A stretch of DNA of 64,000 bases from Pseudomonadota bacterium (GTDB lineage: Bacteria > Pseudomonadota > Gammaproteobacteria > Burkholderiales > Burkholderiaceae_B). The stretch spans positions 1 to 64,000 of the forward strand of contig JAEWHK010000039.1 in assembly GCA_023387815.1 (NCBI GenBank), written 5' to 3'. A program made the position numbers and the translations under genes. Positions 43,844-52,886 of this stretch are shown in pieces (within the stretch, counting starts at the first letter, position 1; each line of letters opens with the position of its first letter). Below the pieces are notes generated by a model, which did not search any database, had not been told where the DNA came from, and saw nothing but the letters and a program-made list of their open reading frames with translations.

Positions 43844-46800
43844 ATGGCACAGTTTTTCATCAGCCGCCCGATTTTCGCATGGGTACTTTCCATAGTGATC
43901 ATGCTCGCGGGTCTGGCGTCCATTCACACCCTTCCCCTGGAACAATACCCGGACATCGCACCGCCACGCGTAGCCATTACGGCGAACTACACAGGCGCTT
44001 CTGCCAAAACGGTTGAAGACTCCGTCACACAGGTGATCGAACAGCAATTGAAGGGGCTGGATAATCTGCTTTACATGCGCAGTGCCAGCAACGCCTCCGG
44101 TCGCGCCCGTATCACGCTCACCTTTGATGCCGCGACCAATATTGACGTCGCCCAGATGCAGGTACAGAACCGCCTGCAGCAGGCCATGTCGCGTCTGCCC
44201 CAGCAGGTGCAAAGCCGCGGTGTAACGGTGACCAAGGGCGGTGAAGAATTCCTGATGGTGGTTTCACTTTACTCCGAAGACGGAAGTGCCTCGCCTGTGG
44301 ACGTGGGCGATTACATCACCAGCAATCTGGTGGATGTGATCAGCCGTATCGATGGTGTGGGTGAGGTTCAGACACTGGGTACCGGCTACGCAATGCGTAT
44401 CTGGCTGGATCCCAAGAAGCTGAGCAGCTATAACCTGATGCCTTCCGACGTCTCCGCTGCCATTGAGAAACAGAACGTACAGGTTTCCGCCGGTCAGCTG
44501 GGTGCATTGCCCGCCGTGCAAGGCCAGCAGATGAATGCGACTATTACGGCGCGCAGCATGCTGCAGACCCCGGATGATTTTCGCAAGGTGGTACTGAAAT
44601 CCTCGCCCGATGGCGCGATTGTGCGCATCAGCGATGTTGCCCGCGTGGAACTGGGCGCAGAAAACCTCAATATACAGTCCAGACTTGGCGGACAACCCGG
44701 TGCCGCCATGGGCATTATTGCAGCTGACGGAGCCAATGCCGTTAAAGTCGCTGAGGATGTTCGAGCAAAGCTGGCCGAACTGGAACCCTTTTTCCCGAAC
44801 AACCTGAGAACCTTTATCGGTGTTGATTCCACCCCGTTTATCAGTGCATCCATTGATGAAGTGGTGAAGGTGCTGCTGGAAGCCATGGTGCTGGTGGTAC
44901 TGGTGATCTATCTATTTCTGCAGAATTTGCGGGCCACCCTGATTCCTGCCATTGCCGTGCCGGTGGTGCTGCTCGGCACCTTCGGTGTGCTGTCAGTCGC
45001 AGGATTTTCCATCAATACCCTGACGCTTTTCGGTATGGTTCTGGCCATTGGTCTGCTGGTAGACGATGCCATTGTGGTGGTAGAGAATGTAGAACGGGTC
45101 ATGCACGAACAGGGTCTGCCGCCCCGTGAGGCAACGCGCAAATCCATGCGGGAAATCACACCGGCGCTGGTCGGTATCACGCTGGTGCTATCGGCGGTGT
45201 TCATTCCCATGGCTTTCTTTGGCGGGTCCACCGGCGTCATTTACAGGCAGTTCTCCATTACCATCGTGTCGGCAATGGTCCTGTCTGTGACGGTTGCCCT
45301 GACGCTGACTCCCGCGCTCTGCGCGAGCCTGCTCAAGCCGGTTAAAAAAGGGGAACATATTGACCCGAGCGCCGCGCGCAAAGGACTGTTCGGCTATCTT
45401 GACCGGTTTTTTATTGGCTTCAATCGGCGATTTGACCGAACCGCAGATCGCTACCAGCGCACCGTTTCGGGTGTCACGAAAAGACCGAAACGCGGTCTCA
45501 TTGTTTACGTGATTATTATTGTGGTCATGGCCTTTCTGTTTTTGCGCCTGCCTACGTCTTTCCTGCCGTCAGAGGATCAGGGTGCCGTAAGGCTGCAGAT
45601 CACATTGCCCGCGGGCGCGACGGATGCGCGACTGCAACCGGTTATGCGCGAAATCGAACAGTATTTCCTGAAGTTGCCGGACGTTCGCAGTATTACCAGT
45701 ATCACCGGACGCAACGGTGACCAGAGTTCTGCTCGAGCCTACGTCACACTTAAGGACTGGTCTTTGCGACCCCTGCCGGAGCAATCGTCGGCAGCGATCG
45801 CCCGCAAGGCGACTAAAGACCTCGCGTATATACGCGATGCCCATATCGTGGCGACCCTTCCTCCCATTGTACGTGGACTGGGCTCCAGTTCCGGCTTCAA
45901 TTTCTTTCTGCAGGATGTTAACGGTCTGGGACATGATGCGCTGATTGATGCCAGTCAAAAGGCAGTGCAGATGCTTTCCGAGAGACCTGAGCTGACGAAT
46001 GTGCGTATTGACGCGCCAGAAGATGCGGCACAGTTCGCCGTGAGGATTGATGATGCGCGCGCCGGAGCACTGAGTCTGAATACCGATGCCATTGATAGCA
46101 CACTGTCTACAGCCATGGGCGGAACATATGTGAACGACTTTCTGGATCGCGGACGCGTCAAGCGCGTCTATGTCCAGGGAGACACGCCTTACCGCATGCT
46201 TCCGACCGATATCAATCAATGGAATGTGCGCAACACACTGGGAGAGATGGTTCCGTTTACAGCATTCTCCAGTACCAACTGGACTTTCGGCTCGCCTGAA
46301 CTGAGTCGCTATAATGGCAGTTCGGCGCTGGAATTCCAGGGGGACGCAGCCCCCGGGGTCAGTTCAGGTGACGCGATGCGGGCCGTGGAAGATGTGATGA
46401 AACAGATGCCGGCCGGGATCGGTTTTGAATGGACCGGCGCCTCGTTGCAGGAACGGATTTCCGGCGCTCAGGCTCCCCTGCTCTATGCCATTTCCATATT
46501 ATTTGTGTTCCTGTGTCTGGCAGCGCTATACGAGAGCTGGTCGGTCCCGTTTGCGGTCATTCTGGTCGTGCCGCTGGGGATTGTTGGCGCACTGATGTTT
46601 ACCACATTGCGTGTATTGCATAATGATGTGTTCTTCCAGGTTGGCCTGTTAACGACCGTGGGTCTGACGTCAAAGAATGCCATTCTGATTGTTGAATTTG
46701 CCAAGCAGTTGCAGGAACAGGGTCGATCTGCGCTGGAAGCCACACTCATTGCCGTTCGCCAGCGTCTTCGCCCTATTCTGATGACCTCCCTAGCCTTTGG

Positions 46801-47026
46801 TTTTGGTGTGCTGCCTCTGGCCATTGGTACCGGCGCAGGCGCGGGTGGCCGCCACGCCATCGGTACTGCCGTGCTGGGCGGTATGATCGTGGGTACAGCA
46901 TTGGGTATCTTTTTTGTCCCGCTGTTTTTTGTGCTGGTCCGCAGTTTTCGCCGCAAGCGGCATGGACACCATGACAATCACGACCATCACAAACCCGACA
47001 GTGAAATGACAGGCGATTCCGTATGA
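43844..47026 (+). CDS. RND multidrug efflux pump, HAE-1 family (AcrB/MexB type)
   Basis: 1060 aa, full length. Proton-relay residues are visible: the Asp-Asp pair in AIGLLVDDAIVVVENVE (about 405) and the Lys in VGLTSKNAILIVEFAK (about 945). Twelve membrane segments flank two large periplasmic loops; the start MAQFFISRPIFAWVLSIVIM is typical. A His/Asp-rich tail (HGHHDNHDHHKPDSEM) ends the protein and could bind metal. It exports drugs, dyes or solvents with AcrA- and TolC-like partners encoded on either side, 10 bases after and overlapping by 4 bases. Confidence 0.96.
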   Translation: MAQFFISRPIFAWVLSIVIMLAGLASIHTLPLEQYPDIAPPRVAITANYTGASAKTVEDSVTQVIEQQLKGLDNLLYMRSASNASGRARITLTFDAATNIDVAQMQVQNRLQQAMSRLPQQVQSRGVTVTKGGEEFLMVVSLYSEDGSASPVDVGDYITSNLVDVISRIDGVGEVQTLGTGYAMRIWLDPKKLSSYNLMPSDVSAAIEKQNVQVSAGQLGALPAVQGQQMNATITARSMLQTPDDFRKVVLKSSPDGAIVRISDVARVELGAENLNIQSRLGGQPGAAMGIIAADGANAVKVAEDVRAKLAELEPFFPNNLRTFIGVDSTPFISASIDEVVKVLLEAMVLVVLVIYLFLQNLRATLIPAIAVPVVLLGTFGVLSVAGFSINTLTLFGMVLAIGLLVDDAIVVVENVERVMHEQGLPPREATRKSMREITPALVGITLVLSAVFIPMAFFGGSTGVIYRQFSITIVSAMVLSVTVALTLTPALCASLLKPVKKGEHIDPSAARKGLFGYLDRFFIGFNRRFDRTADRYQRTVSGVTKRPKRGLIVYVIIIVVMAFLFLRLPTSFLPSEDQGAVRLQITLPAGATDARLQPVMREIEQYFLKLPDVRSITSITGRNGDQSSARAYVTLKDWSLRPLPEQSSAAIARKATKDLAYIRDAHIVATLPPIVRGLGSSSGFNFFLQDVNGLGHDALIDASQKAVQMLSERPELTNVRIDAPEDAAQFAVRIDDARAGALSLNTDAIDSTLSTAMGGTYVNDFLDRGRVKRVYVQGDTPYRMLPTDINQWNVRNTLGEMVPFTAFSSTNWTFGSPELSRYNGSSALEFQGDAAPGVSSGDAMRAVEDVMKQMPAGIGFEWTGASLQERISGAQAPLLYAISILFVFLCLAALYESWSVPFAVILVVPLGIVGALMFTTLRVLHNDVFFQVGLLTTVGLTSKNAILIVEFAKQLQEQGRSALEATLIAVRQRLRPILMTSLAFGFGVLPLAIGTGAGAGGRHAIGTAVLGGMIVGTALGIFFVPLFFVLVRSFRRKRHGHHDNHDHHKPDSEMTGDSV

Positions 47027-48534
47027 CTTACCCCATTAACGTTTTGCGCCGTTTGATGACAGTCGCCATTCCCCTGGGTCTGACGGCCTGCGTCAATCTG
47101 GCACCGGAATACCACCAGCCGGCCGCTCCGGTGGAAGGATCGTGGCCACAAAATCCGGCAATATCGACCGCCGCTGGTTTGCCGACGGCCAATGACCTTG
47201 ACTGGCAACGATTTTTCACAGACCCTCGCCTGCGCGACGTGGTCAGGCTTGGTCTGGAGAATAATCGCGACCTGCGCATTGCGAGTCTGAATATCGAGAA
47301 GGCGCGTGCACAGTACGGTATTGCGCGCGCTGACGGTCTGCCTGCGGTTGGTGTTGATGCCGAGGTCAGCCGCAGCCGCACTCCCGCGAGCATTTCCAAC
47401 TCCGGGGAAACCACACTCTCGACCCGATATACGGTGGACCTCGGTCTGACGAGTTACGAAATTGATTTTTTCGGGAAAATTCGTAACCTGAAAGCCGCTG
47501 CCATGCAACGTTACCTTGGAGCACAGGAAAGTCGCCGCAGTGCCCAGATCAGTCTGGTCAGCGAAATTGCCGCGGCCTGGCTGCAGCTGGAAGCTACCGG
47601 TCAGCAACTGCAGCTCGCGCGCAGCACACTGGTCAATCAGCAGAAATCTCATGAACTGATTCGACGCAGCCACGAACTGGGGGCTGAATCCGGTTTGACG
47701 CTGGCGCAGTCGCAAAGTACGGTAGATGCAGCAAAAGTGAAAGTTGCCGAATATGAGACGATACTGGCGCAGGACAAAAACGCTCTCACGCTTCTGACGG
47801 GAACGCCTGTGCCGCCAACGATGCTGCCCGAAGCAGATTTCGCACTGCAGGGGCGTGCTGTTTCGCGCCTGGTCATGCCACCGCCCGGCCTGCCTTCTAC
47901 GGTACTGCAACTGCGACCTGATGTGCTGGCCGCCGAACATGATCTGATCGCAGCCAATGCGGATATTGGTGCTGCCAGAGCGGCTTTCTTCCCCAGCATT
48001 TCACTGCTGGGTTCAGCCGGAACGGCCAGCAGCAGTCTCTCGGGTCTTTTTGGTAGCGGTACGCTGGCCTGGAGTTTCGCGCCTGCAGTCAGCCTGCCCA
48101 TTTTCGATGGCGGGGCCAACCGCGCAAATCTGAATCTGAGCAAGGCCGAGCGCGATATTCTGCTTGCCACTTACGAAAAAACCATACAGACTGCCTTCCG
48201 CGAGGTAGCAGACGCGCTGGCAGTGCGCACAACGATCTCTTCCAGACTCCAGGCGCAACAGTCATTGGTGGATTCCACCTATCGCAGCTTTCAGTTATCC
48301 AACGCCCTGTTCACACGCGGAGGCGGCAACGGATTTCTTGAGGTTCTTGACGCCCAACGCGCCTACTATACCGCCCAGCAGAATTTGATTTCACTGCGTC
48401 TGGCCGAACAGCTCAATCGACTGGCCCTCTTTAAAACGCTGGGCGGCGGGTGGCAGCCCGTGTCCGGTGGCGAGGCTGCCCCATCTATTCCCTCCAGGAG
48501 TGCAGGGTCTTCGCAGGAAATCACGCGGCAATAA
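47023..48534 (+). CDS. outer-membrane efflux factor (NodT/OprM family)
   Basis: 503 aa; ATG overlaps the pump stop by 4 bases. Lipoprotein signal (GLTACVNLAPEY, Cys near residue 23). Two OEP repeats with long helices follow; the second has LRPDVLAAEHDLIAANADIG and AAFFPSISLLGSAGTAS, and LEVLDAQRAYYTAQQNLI and FKTLGGGWQPV near the end. It forms the outer-membrane channel of the tripartite pump. A similar but separate gene is at the right edge of the window. Confidence 0.95.
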   Translation: MTYPINVLRRLMTVAIPLGLTACVNLAPEYHQPAAPVEGSWPQNPAISTAAGLPTANDLDWQRFFTDPRLRDVVRLGLENNRDLRIASLNIEKARAQYGIARADGLPAVGVDAEVSRSRTPASISNSGETTLSTRYTVDLGLTSYEIDFFGKIRNLKAAAMQRYLGAQESRRSAQISLVSEIAAAWLQLEATGQQLQLARSTLVNQQKSHELIRRSHELGAESGLTLAQSQSTVDAAKVKVAEYETILAQDKNALTLLTGTPVPPTMLPEADFALQGRAVSRLVMPPPGLPSTVLQLRPDVLAAEHDLIAANADIGAARAAFFPSISLLGSAGTASSSLSGLFGSGTLAWSFAPAVSLPIFDGGANRANLNLSKAERDILLATYEKTIQTAFREVADALAVRTTISSRLQAQQSLVDSTYRSFQLSNALFTRGGGNGFLEVLDAQRAYYTAQQNLISLRLAEQLNRLALFKTLGGGWQPVSGGEAAPSIPSRSAGSSQEITRQ

Positions 48535-48584
48535 TGCTATAACGGAATCAACGCATATAGTTTTCCCTCAACCAGGAGATGATG

Positions 48585-49010
48585 ATGGCTGTTGATAAAG
48601 TTCTTTATGTTGCTCACGCCAGTGCCACCGGTGGCCGGGATGGCCGCGCAGTATCGTCCGATAATGTGCTGGATGTGAAGCTCACGACCCCCAAGGAGCT
48701 CGGCGGTGGCGGCGGTGATGGCACCAATCCGGAACAGCTTTTTGCCGCAGGTTATTCTGCATGTTTTCTGGGCGCATTGAAACTGGCGGCCTCACGTGAA
48801 AAAGTTAAATTACCGGATGACACCAGAATTGATGGCAGTGTGGGTATCGGTCCCATTGCCCAGGGATTCGGCATTGAAGTGGAGCTGAAAATCTCGGCGC
48901 CCGGCATTGATCGCGCGCAATTGGAAGATCTGGTGCAAAAGGCACATGCAATCTGCCCCTACTCCAATGCGACCCGTGGAAACGTGGATGTTACCCTCAC
49001 CGTTGTCTAG
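48585..49010 (+). CDS. ohr: Ohr-family organic hydroperoxide reductase
   Basis: 141 aa; three ATGs occur in a row and the last (48585) has AGGAG at the best distance. OsmC fold. The peroxidatic Cys is in YSACFLGALKLAA and the resolving Cys in HAICPYSNATRGNVDVTLTV; Arg and Glu of the active site are in the expected parts. It detoxifies organic and lipid hydroperoxides using lipoyl-dithiols. It follows the efflux operon by 50 bases and a LysR gene follows by 3 bases. No ohrR (MarR) gene is present here. Confidence 0.95.
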   Translation: MAVDKVLYVAHASATGGRDGRAVSSDNVLDVKLTTPKELGGGGGDGTNPEQLFAAGYSACFLGALKLAASREKVKLPDDTRIDGSVGIGPIAQGFGIEVELKISAPGIDRAQLEDLVQKAHAICPYSNATRGNVDVTLTVV

Positions 49011-49013
49011 CCA

Positions 49014-49952
49014 ATGATACAGAAAGCTGCCACGCTGTCTGGTAACACCGACGATCTGCTTGTCTTTGTTACCGTGATCGATAGCGGTTCAATCAGCGCG
49101 GCAGCAGAACAATTAGGACTGACGCCTTCTGCCGTCAGTCGTACGTTGTCAAGACTGGAAGACGCTCTTGGTACGACGCTGTTGAATCGTACAACGCGTC
49201 GCATGAATCTGACCGAGGAAGGCAGATTTCTGCTTGAGCATGCCAGAGACATTCTGTCCCGAATGCATGCGATGCAGGAGATGCTGAGCCTGCGACGCCA
49301 GTCGCCCGCGGGCAGACTTCGCGTCAATGCTGCCACGCCCTTCATGCTGCATATGATTGTTCCGTTTATCGATCAGTTCCGGCAGCATTTTCCCAACATC
49401 GAGCTGCAGCTTGATACGCATGAGACGAATATCGATCTGCTGGCACAACGCACCGATATTGCCATCCGCATTGGGACCTTGCAGGATTCCACATTGCATG
49501 CGCGTCTGCTTGGCAACAGCAGACTGAATCTTCTGGCCAGCCAGGAGTATCTTGCGCGGCGAGGCATTCCCGCAACCGTGCAGGATCTGGCCGACCACAG
49601 CCTCCTGGGATTCAACAATCCCGAGAGTCTGAACGAATGGCCTGTGCGCAACCCGCAGGGACATGGCAATTTCCAGATTACCCCAGATCTGGCAGCATCT
49701 AACGGCGAGACCTTGCGACAACTGGCGCTTGCCGGACAGGGCATCGCCTGTTTGTCCGAATTCATGACCTTTGACGATATCCTTAGGGGAAATCTGGTTC
49801 GGGTATTACCGACCCTGACCGAATCCCCGATACAGCCCATTCATGCGGTCTACTATAGAAATACGCAACTCGCCCTGAGAATTCAGTGCTTTATTGATTT
49901 CATGCAGAAAATAGTGGCCACCCAACCATGGAATACGGCTTCTCTCATCTGA
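49014..49952 (+). CDS. LysR-family transcriptional regulator next to ohr
   Basis: 312 aa. Helix-turn-helix about 20-65 (GSISAAAEQLGLTPSAVSRT, LSRLEDALGTTLLNRTTRRM); the effector domain has the CrgA/AaeR-like pattern SPAGRLRVNAATPFMLHMIV and QLALAGQGIACLSEFM. The ATG is 3 bases after the ohr stop, so both are read from one transcript, possibly with the efflux genes. It may autoregulate that operon. The CrgA-like subgroup often controls dehydrogenases or drug/oxidant responses. Confidence 0.92.
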   Translation: MIQKAATLSGNTDDLLVFVTVIDSGSISAAAEQLGLTPSAVSRTLSRLEDALGTTLLNRTTRRMNLTEEGRFLLEHARDILSRMHAMQEMLSLRRQSPAGRLRVNAATPFMLHMIVPFIDQFRQHFPNIELQLDTHETNIDLLAQRTDIAIRIGTLQDSTLHARLLGNSRLNLLASQEYLARRGIPATVQDLADHSLLGFNNPESLNEWPVRNPQGHGNFQITPDLAASNGETLRQLALAGQGIACLSEFMTFDDILRGNLVRVLPTLTESPIQPIHAVYYRNTQLALRIQCFIDFMQKIVATQPWNTASLI

Positions 49953-50044
49953 CAGTCGTTTAATGCCATATACAAGCCGTTCATGTCCGCCAGGCGTTAC
50001 ATGCCTTGCAACGCTTTACTTATCGGCCTGCCCATTGCCACGAT

Positions 50045-50791
50045 TCAATGACGGATAATGGTCCGAATGCGCCCGCTGCGCATACGCTGACTTCGGCCCC
50101 CCTTTATTGTTGATGTTTTTTCAATTCGACCTATCCCGACTGCACCCTGACCGGTAAGCGGATTCACGGGATGATCGTTATAGCGAATTTCATAGTGCAG
50201 ATGCGGACCGGTGACTTTTCCAGTCTCTCCCAGATAGGCAATCACCTCTCCTTTGTCCACTACCCTGCCGGCCGCCAGGCGCGGGGCGAATTTCTGCAAG
50301 TGCGCATAGAGTGTCTGATAGCCGGCACCGTGATCAATCACCACCGTATTCCCATATCCACCTTTGCCACCGACATAAGAGACCTTGCCACCCAGGGTCG
50401 CCTTGACGTCGCTCCCCAGGGGGGCCACCAGATCCACTCCCGCATGAAATCGCATCTCCTGATAGATGGGGTGCATACGCAGTCCGAAGCGCGAAGACAC
50501 ATAGCTTTTTGAGAGCGGCGAAGGCAGAAATCCCATCACCTTCAGATCGAGCTTCAGTGAAGGCCCACAACCGTTGCGATTGCATCCCTTGGGTGGCGCA
50601 AGGTCATCCTCGAGTCCGCGTATCGTAGTGCGAACATCGGAATCCGGTGCGGGCACCTCTGCCACTGCGTCCAGATCCTCGTCCGACTGGGCAGACGCAG
50701 GCGTCCACTGTACAAGGAGACACAGCGATACCAGCAGTATGGCGCCGGACCGCAAGCGGCACATGCCGCTGCGGATTAACCGGCGCGGCAT
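50045..50791 (-). CDS. M23-family (LytM) peptidoglycan endopeptidase
   Basis: 248 aa with an exported N-terminus (signal segment about 15-34, ending ASA). The M23 domain is about 100-215: the first zinc ligands are in MRFHAGVDLVAPLGSDV (His, Asp), and the HLHYEIRYNDHPVNP block gives the HxH pair. YVSSRFGLRMHPIYQ is the usual lead-in. All catalytic positions are intact, so it likely cuts peptidoglycan cross-links. The tail is basic (GGRSQRMRSGRIRT). It is divergent from the small lipoprotein gene. Confidence 0.92.
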   Translation of the reverse strand: MPRRLIRSGMCRLRSGAILLVSLCLLVQWTPASAQSDEDLDAVAEVPAPDSDVRTTIRGLEDDLAPPKGCNRNGCGPSLKLDLKVMGFLPSPLSKSYVSSRFGLRMHPIYQEMRFHAGVDLVAPLGSDVKATLGGKVSYVGGKGGYGNTVVIDHGAGYQTLYAHLQKFAPRLAAGRVVDKGEVIAYLGETGKVTGPHLHYEIRYNDHPVNPLTGQGAVGIGRIEKTSTIKGGRSQRMRSGRIRTIIRH

Positions 50792-50985
50792 GGCGAGGGA
50801 AATTTCGGGGCAGTCATGAAGATCGATTTTACTGATTTAGACTCAATTTCGCGCGATTTCCGTGTATAGTTTTCGTTTCCAGCCATTTCCGGATCTGGCA
50901 GCCTCGCCTGAACGTTTCGTCTGCTCTTATGCCAGCCTATCGTTGGCACCGCAGCCCGGTTCGCAGGCCCGTCTGCCGCAGATTG

Positions 50986-51375
50986 ATGTACAAACTTTCA
51001 CTCATCTTTTCTGTTCTTCTGCTAGTGAGTGCCTGTTCAGACAGGCAGGATGATGAACGCCTGCGATTGTCTTTGACCTCAGACTGCATTGTGACACGCG
51101 GGGCTCTCATGCTAAGCGCCCAGTATATCGATAAGTCTGCAATTGAAACGGTCACAAGGGAATGCAGAGCCGCATACGGCGAACTGCTTAAAGAGGTATC
51201 GGCACGGGAACTGCGCGAGCAGCAGACCCAGGTCTATGAGAGTTTTGAACGTGCCTATCGCATGAAGTATTCACTGCACGATGTCTTTGACAGTCTGCCG
51301 AAGAATGCCAAAACCGCCTACGAGAAACTGGCAACCATTCTTTTCGGCCTGAAAAAGGATGACATTGGTTCATGA
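50986..51375 (+). CDS. small putative lipoprotein of unknown function
   Basis: 129 aa from MYKLSLIFSVLLLVSACSD; the lipobox VSAC puts the acylated Cys at residue 16. The mature part has two more cysteines 26 residues apart (SDCIVTRGALML ... TRECRAAYGELL), possibly a disulfide, then an alpha-helical C-terminus. The frame is open 19 codons further upstream but without a signal sequence. The stop overlaps the next gene's ATG by 4 bases. No family recognised; see findings for its likeness to the next protein. Confidence 0.6.
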   Translation: MYKLSLIFSVLLLVSACSDRQDDERLRLSLTSDCIVTRGALMLSAQYIDKSAIETVTRECRAAYGELLKEVSARELREQQTQVYESFERAYRMKYSLHDVFDSLPKNAKTAYEKLATILFGLKKDDIGS

Positions 51376-51743
51376 AAGATACCCGAGACCGCATGCGTTT
51401 TATCAAGTATCTGATTGCAGCGCTTTTTGTGCTGGTGGCCTGCGGCTATTTATGGATCAGTCTGCAGCGGCCGCAGGAAGTGGCTGGCGAGTATTCGCAG
51501 TTTGATCGTGAGCGCGCCATTATCACGTGTATGACTGCGGAATATGCCACTCGTTATACCGATGATCCGGCCGAGACTGACATGTTTCCGGAATGTGAGG
51601 CGCGCTTCAAAAAGCTGAAAGACACACTTCCCTATTCCGAATATATGCGCATTCAGCAGAATCCCCTGAGTGCCGACGAGAGCCCTGCGCATTTGCAGCC
51701 CTATGAGATTTTTATGAAGATTATGACAGGCCAGGATCGCTAA
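51372..51743 (+). CDS. small membrane-anchored periplasmic protein of unknown function
   Basis: 123 aa; ATG overlaps the previous stop by 4 bases (an alternative ATG at 51393 begins MRFIKYLIAALFVLVACG). One N-terminal membrane segment (about 8-30), then a soluble part with two cysteines 22 residues apart (IITCMTAEYATRY ... FPECEARFKKL). The VACG motif could be a lipobox. No known domain seen. It is co-transcribed with the upstream lipoprotein gene. Confidence 0.6.
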   Translation: MKDTRDRMRFIKYLIAALFVLVACGYLWISLQRPQEVAGEYSQFDRERAIITCMTAEYATRYTDDPAETDMFPECEARFKKLKDTLPYSEYMRIQQNPLSADESPAHLQPYEIFMKIMTGQDR

Positions 51744-51791
51744 GACGACGGGCTGATTGATTGATATTGTTCCAAAGGATCTATTCGTAAC

Positions 51792-52793
51792 ATGCAAAAT
51801 AACAAGAGAAAAACCATTTTGCGGCTGGCGCTGGCTGGCCTTGCCACTGCGACATTGTCTTTGAATGTACAGGCAGCAACTGCTGATGATGCCAAATGGC
51901 CTGAGCATCCGCTGACGCTGATTGTGCCTTTCGGCGCAGGATCTACACCCGATCAGATCGCGCGCCTGGTTGCGCAGAGTGCAGAAAAGAAACTGGGCCA
52001 GACCATTGTGGTAGAAAACAAGGCCGGTGCGGGCGGCAATATCGGCACAAACCAGATCACCAAAGCCAAACCGGACGGCTATACCTTTGGGATCTCCATC
52101 ACAGGTCCGTTAGTCAACAACCAGTTCATTTACAAGAATCTGCCCTATAACCCGGAAAAAGATCTGGCGCCGTTGACCATGGCCGTGACGCAGCCGAATG
52201 TGATCGTGGTGACTAGAAAATCCGGGATCAGCTCTCTTGAAGAACTCATCAGGAAAATCCAGGCCGAGCCTGACAAGCTGAACTATGCCACGTCGGGTAA
52301 CGGTACCGGTTCGCACCTTTCCATGGAACTGATGCTGCAGGCCGTCAATGGCAAGGCAACGGCGGTCCCCTACCCGTCTTCGCCCGCTGCGCTTAATTCC
52401 CTGATTGCAGGCGATACGCAATTTACCGCGCTGGCGCCCATTGCCGTATTGCCGCTGGTCAAGGAAGGTCGACTGGTTGCCCTGGCGCAGACAAGTGCCA
52501 CGCGCAGCGCTTCCTTGCCTGATATTCCAACCGTCTCAGAGGCAGGGGCACCGGGAATTGAAGGTGCAGCCTGGTCAGGCTTCGTGATTTCCTCCAAAGT
52601 GCCCATCGAGATTCGCAATACGCTCACTGATGCACTGCTGACAGCACTCAAGGATCCTGCTGTCGAGAAAAAACTCAAGGACCAGTATATGGACCCGATT
52701 CCCAGCACCCCGGAAGCCTTTCACGAATATATGATCCAGGAAAAAGCCCGCTGGCAGCCGCTGATAGAAAAGCTCAATCTCTCTGTTGATTGA
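51792..52793 (+). CDS. Bug/TctC-family solute receptor
   Basis: 333 aa with a signal peptide ending VQA. Motifs are WPEHPLTLIVPFGAGSTPD (GSTPD in place of the more common GGSTD), TIVVENKAGAGGNIGTN, AVPYPSSPAALNSLIAGD and LMPD-free late part SSKVPIEIRNTL. The glycine-to-Pro change in the first ligand loop suggests a different ligand. It stands alone, 48 bases after the small-protein pair and convergent with an SDR gene. No TctAB nearby. Confidence 0.9.
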   Translation: MQNNKRKTILRLALAGLATATLSLNVQAATADDAKWPEHPLTLIVPFGAGSTPDQIARLVAQSAEKKLGQTIVVENKAGAGGNIGTNQITKAKPDGYTFGISITGPLVNNQFIYKNLPYNPEKDLAPLTMAVTQPNVIVVTRKSGISSLEELIRKIQAEPDKLNYATSGNGTGSHLSMELMLQAVNGKATAVPYPSSPAALNSLIAGDTQFTALAPIAVLPLVKEGRLVALAQTSATRSASLPDIPTVSEAGAPGIEGAAWSGFVISSKVPIEIRNTLTDALLTALKDPAVEKKLKDQYMDPIPSTPEAFHEYMIQEKARWQPLIEKLNLSVD

Positions 52794-52808
52794 TCGCTTT
52801 TGCGATCA
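52791..52808 (+). terminator. hairpin overlapping the receptor stop codon
   Basis: TGATCGC (52791-52797) pairs perfectly with GCGATCA (52802-52808) over a TTTT loop, and the first TGA is the stop codon. No U-run follows directly, although TATTTTT occurs 8 bases on. Possible bidirectional end between two convergent genes. Confidence 0.4.
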
Positions 52809-52886
52809 GTGCTGGTATTTTTCGGTCACTGGGGCACTTTTCCGGTTACGGCAGATCGTTCCCCCGATGTCGGAAATGCGCAGGGT

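Noticed and set aside
45569..46219. 216-codon minus-strand frame inside the RND pump gene
   Set aside because: Shadow of the pump coding sequence; the plus-strand frame is unbroken and conserved.
46987..47940. 317-codon minus-strand frame opposite the outer-membrane efflux factor
   Set aside because: Antisense shadow of a well-conserved gene; no start signal and no domain pattern.
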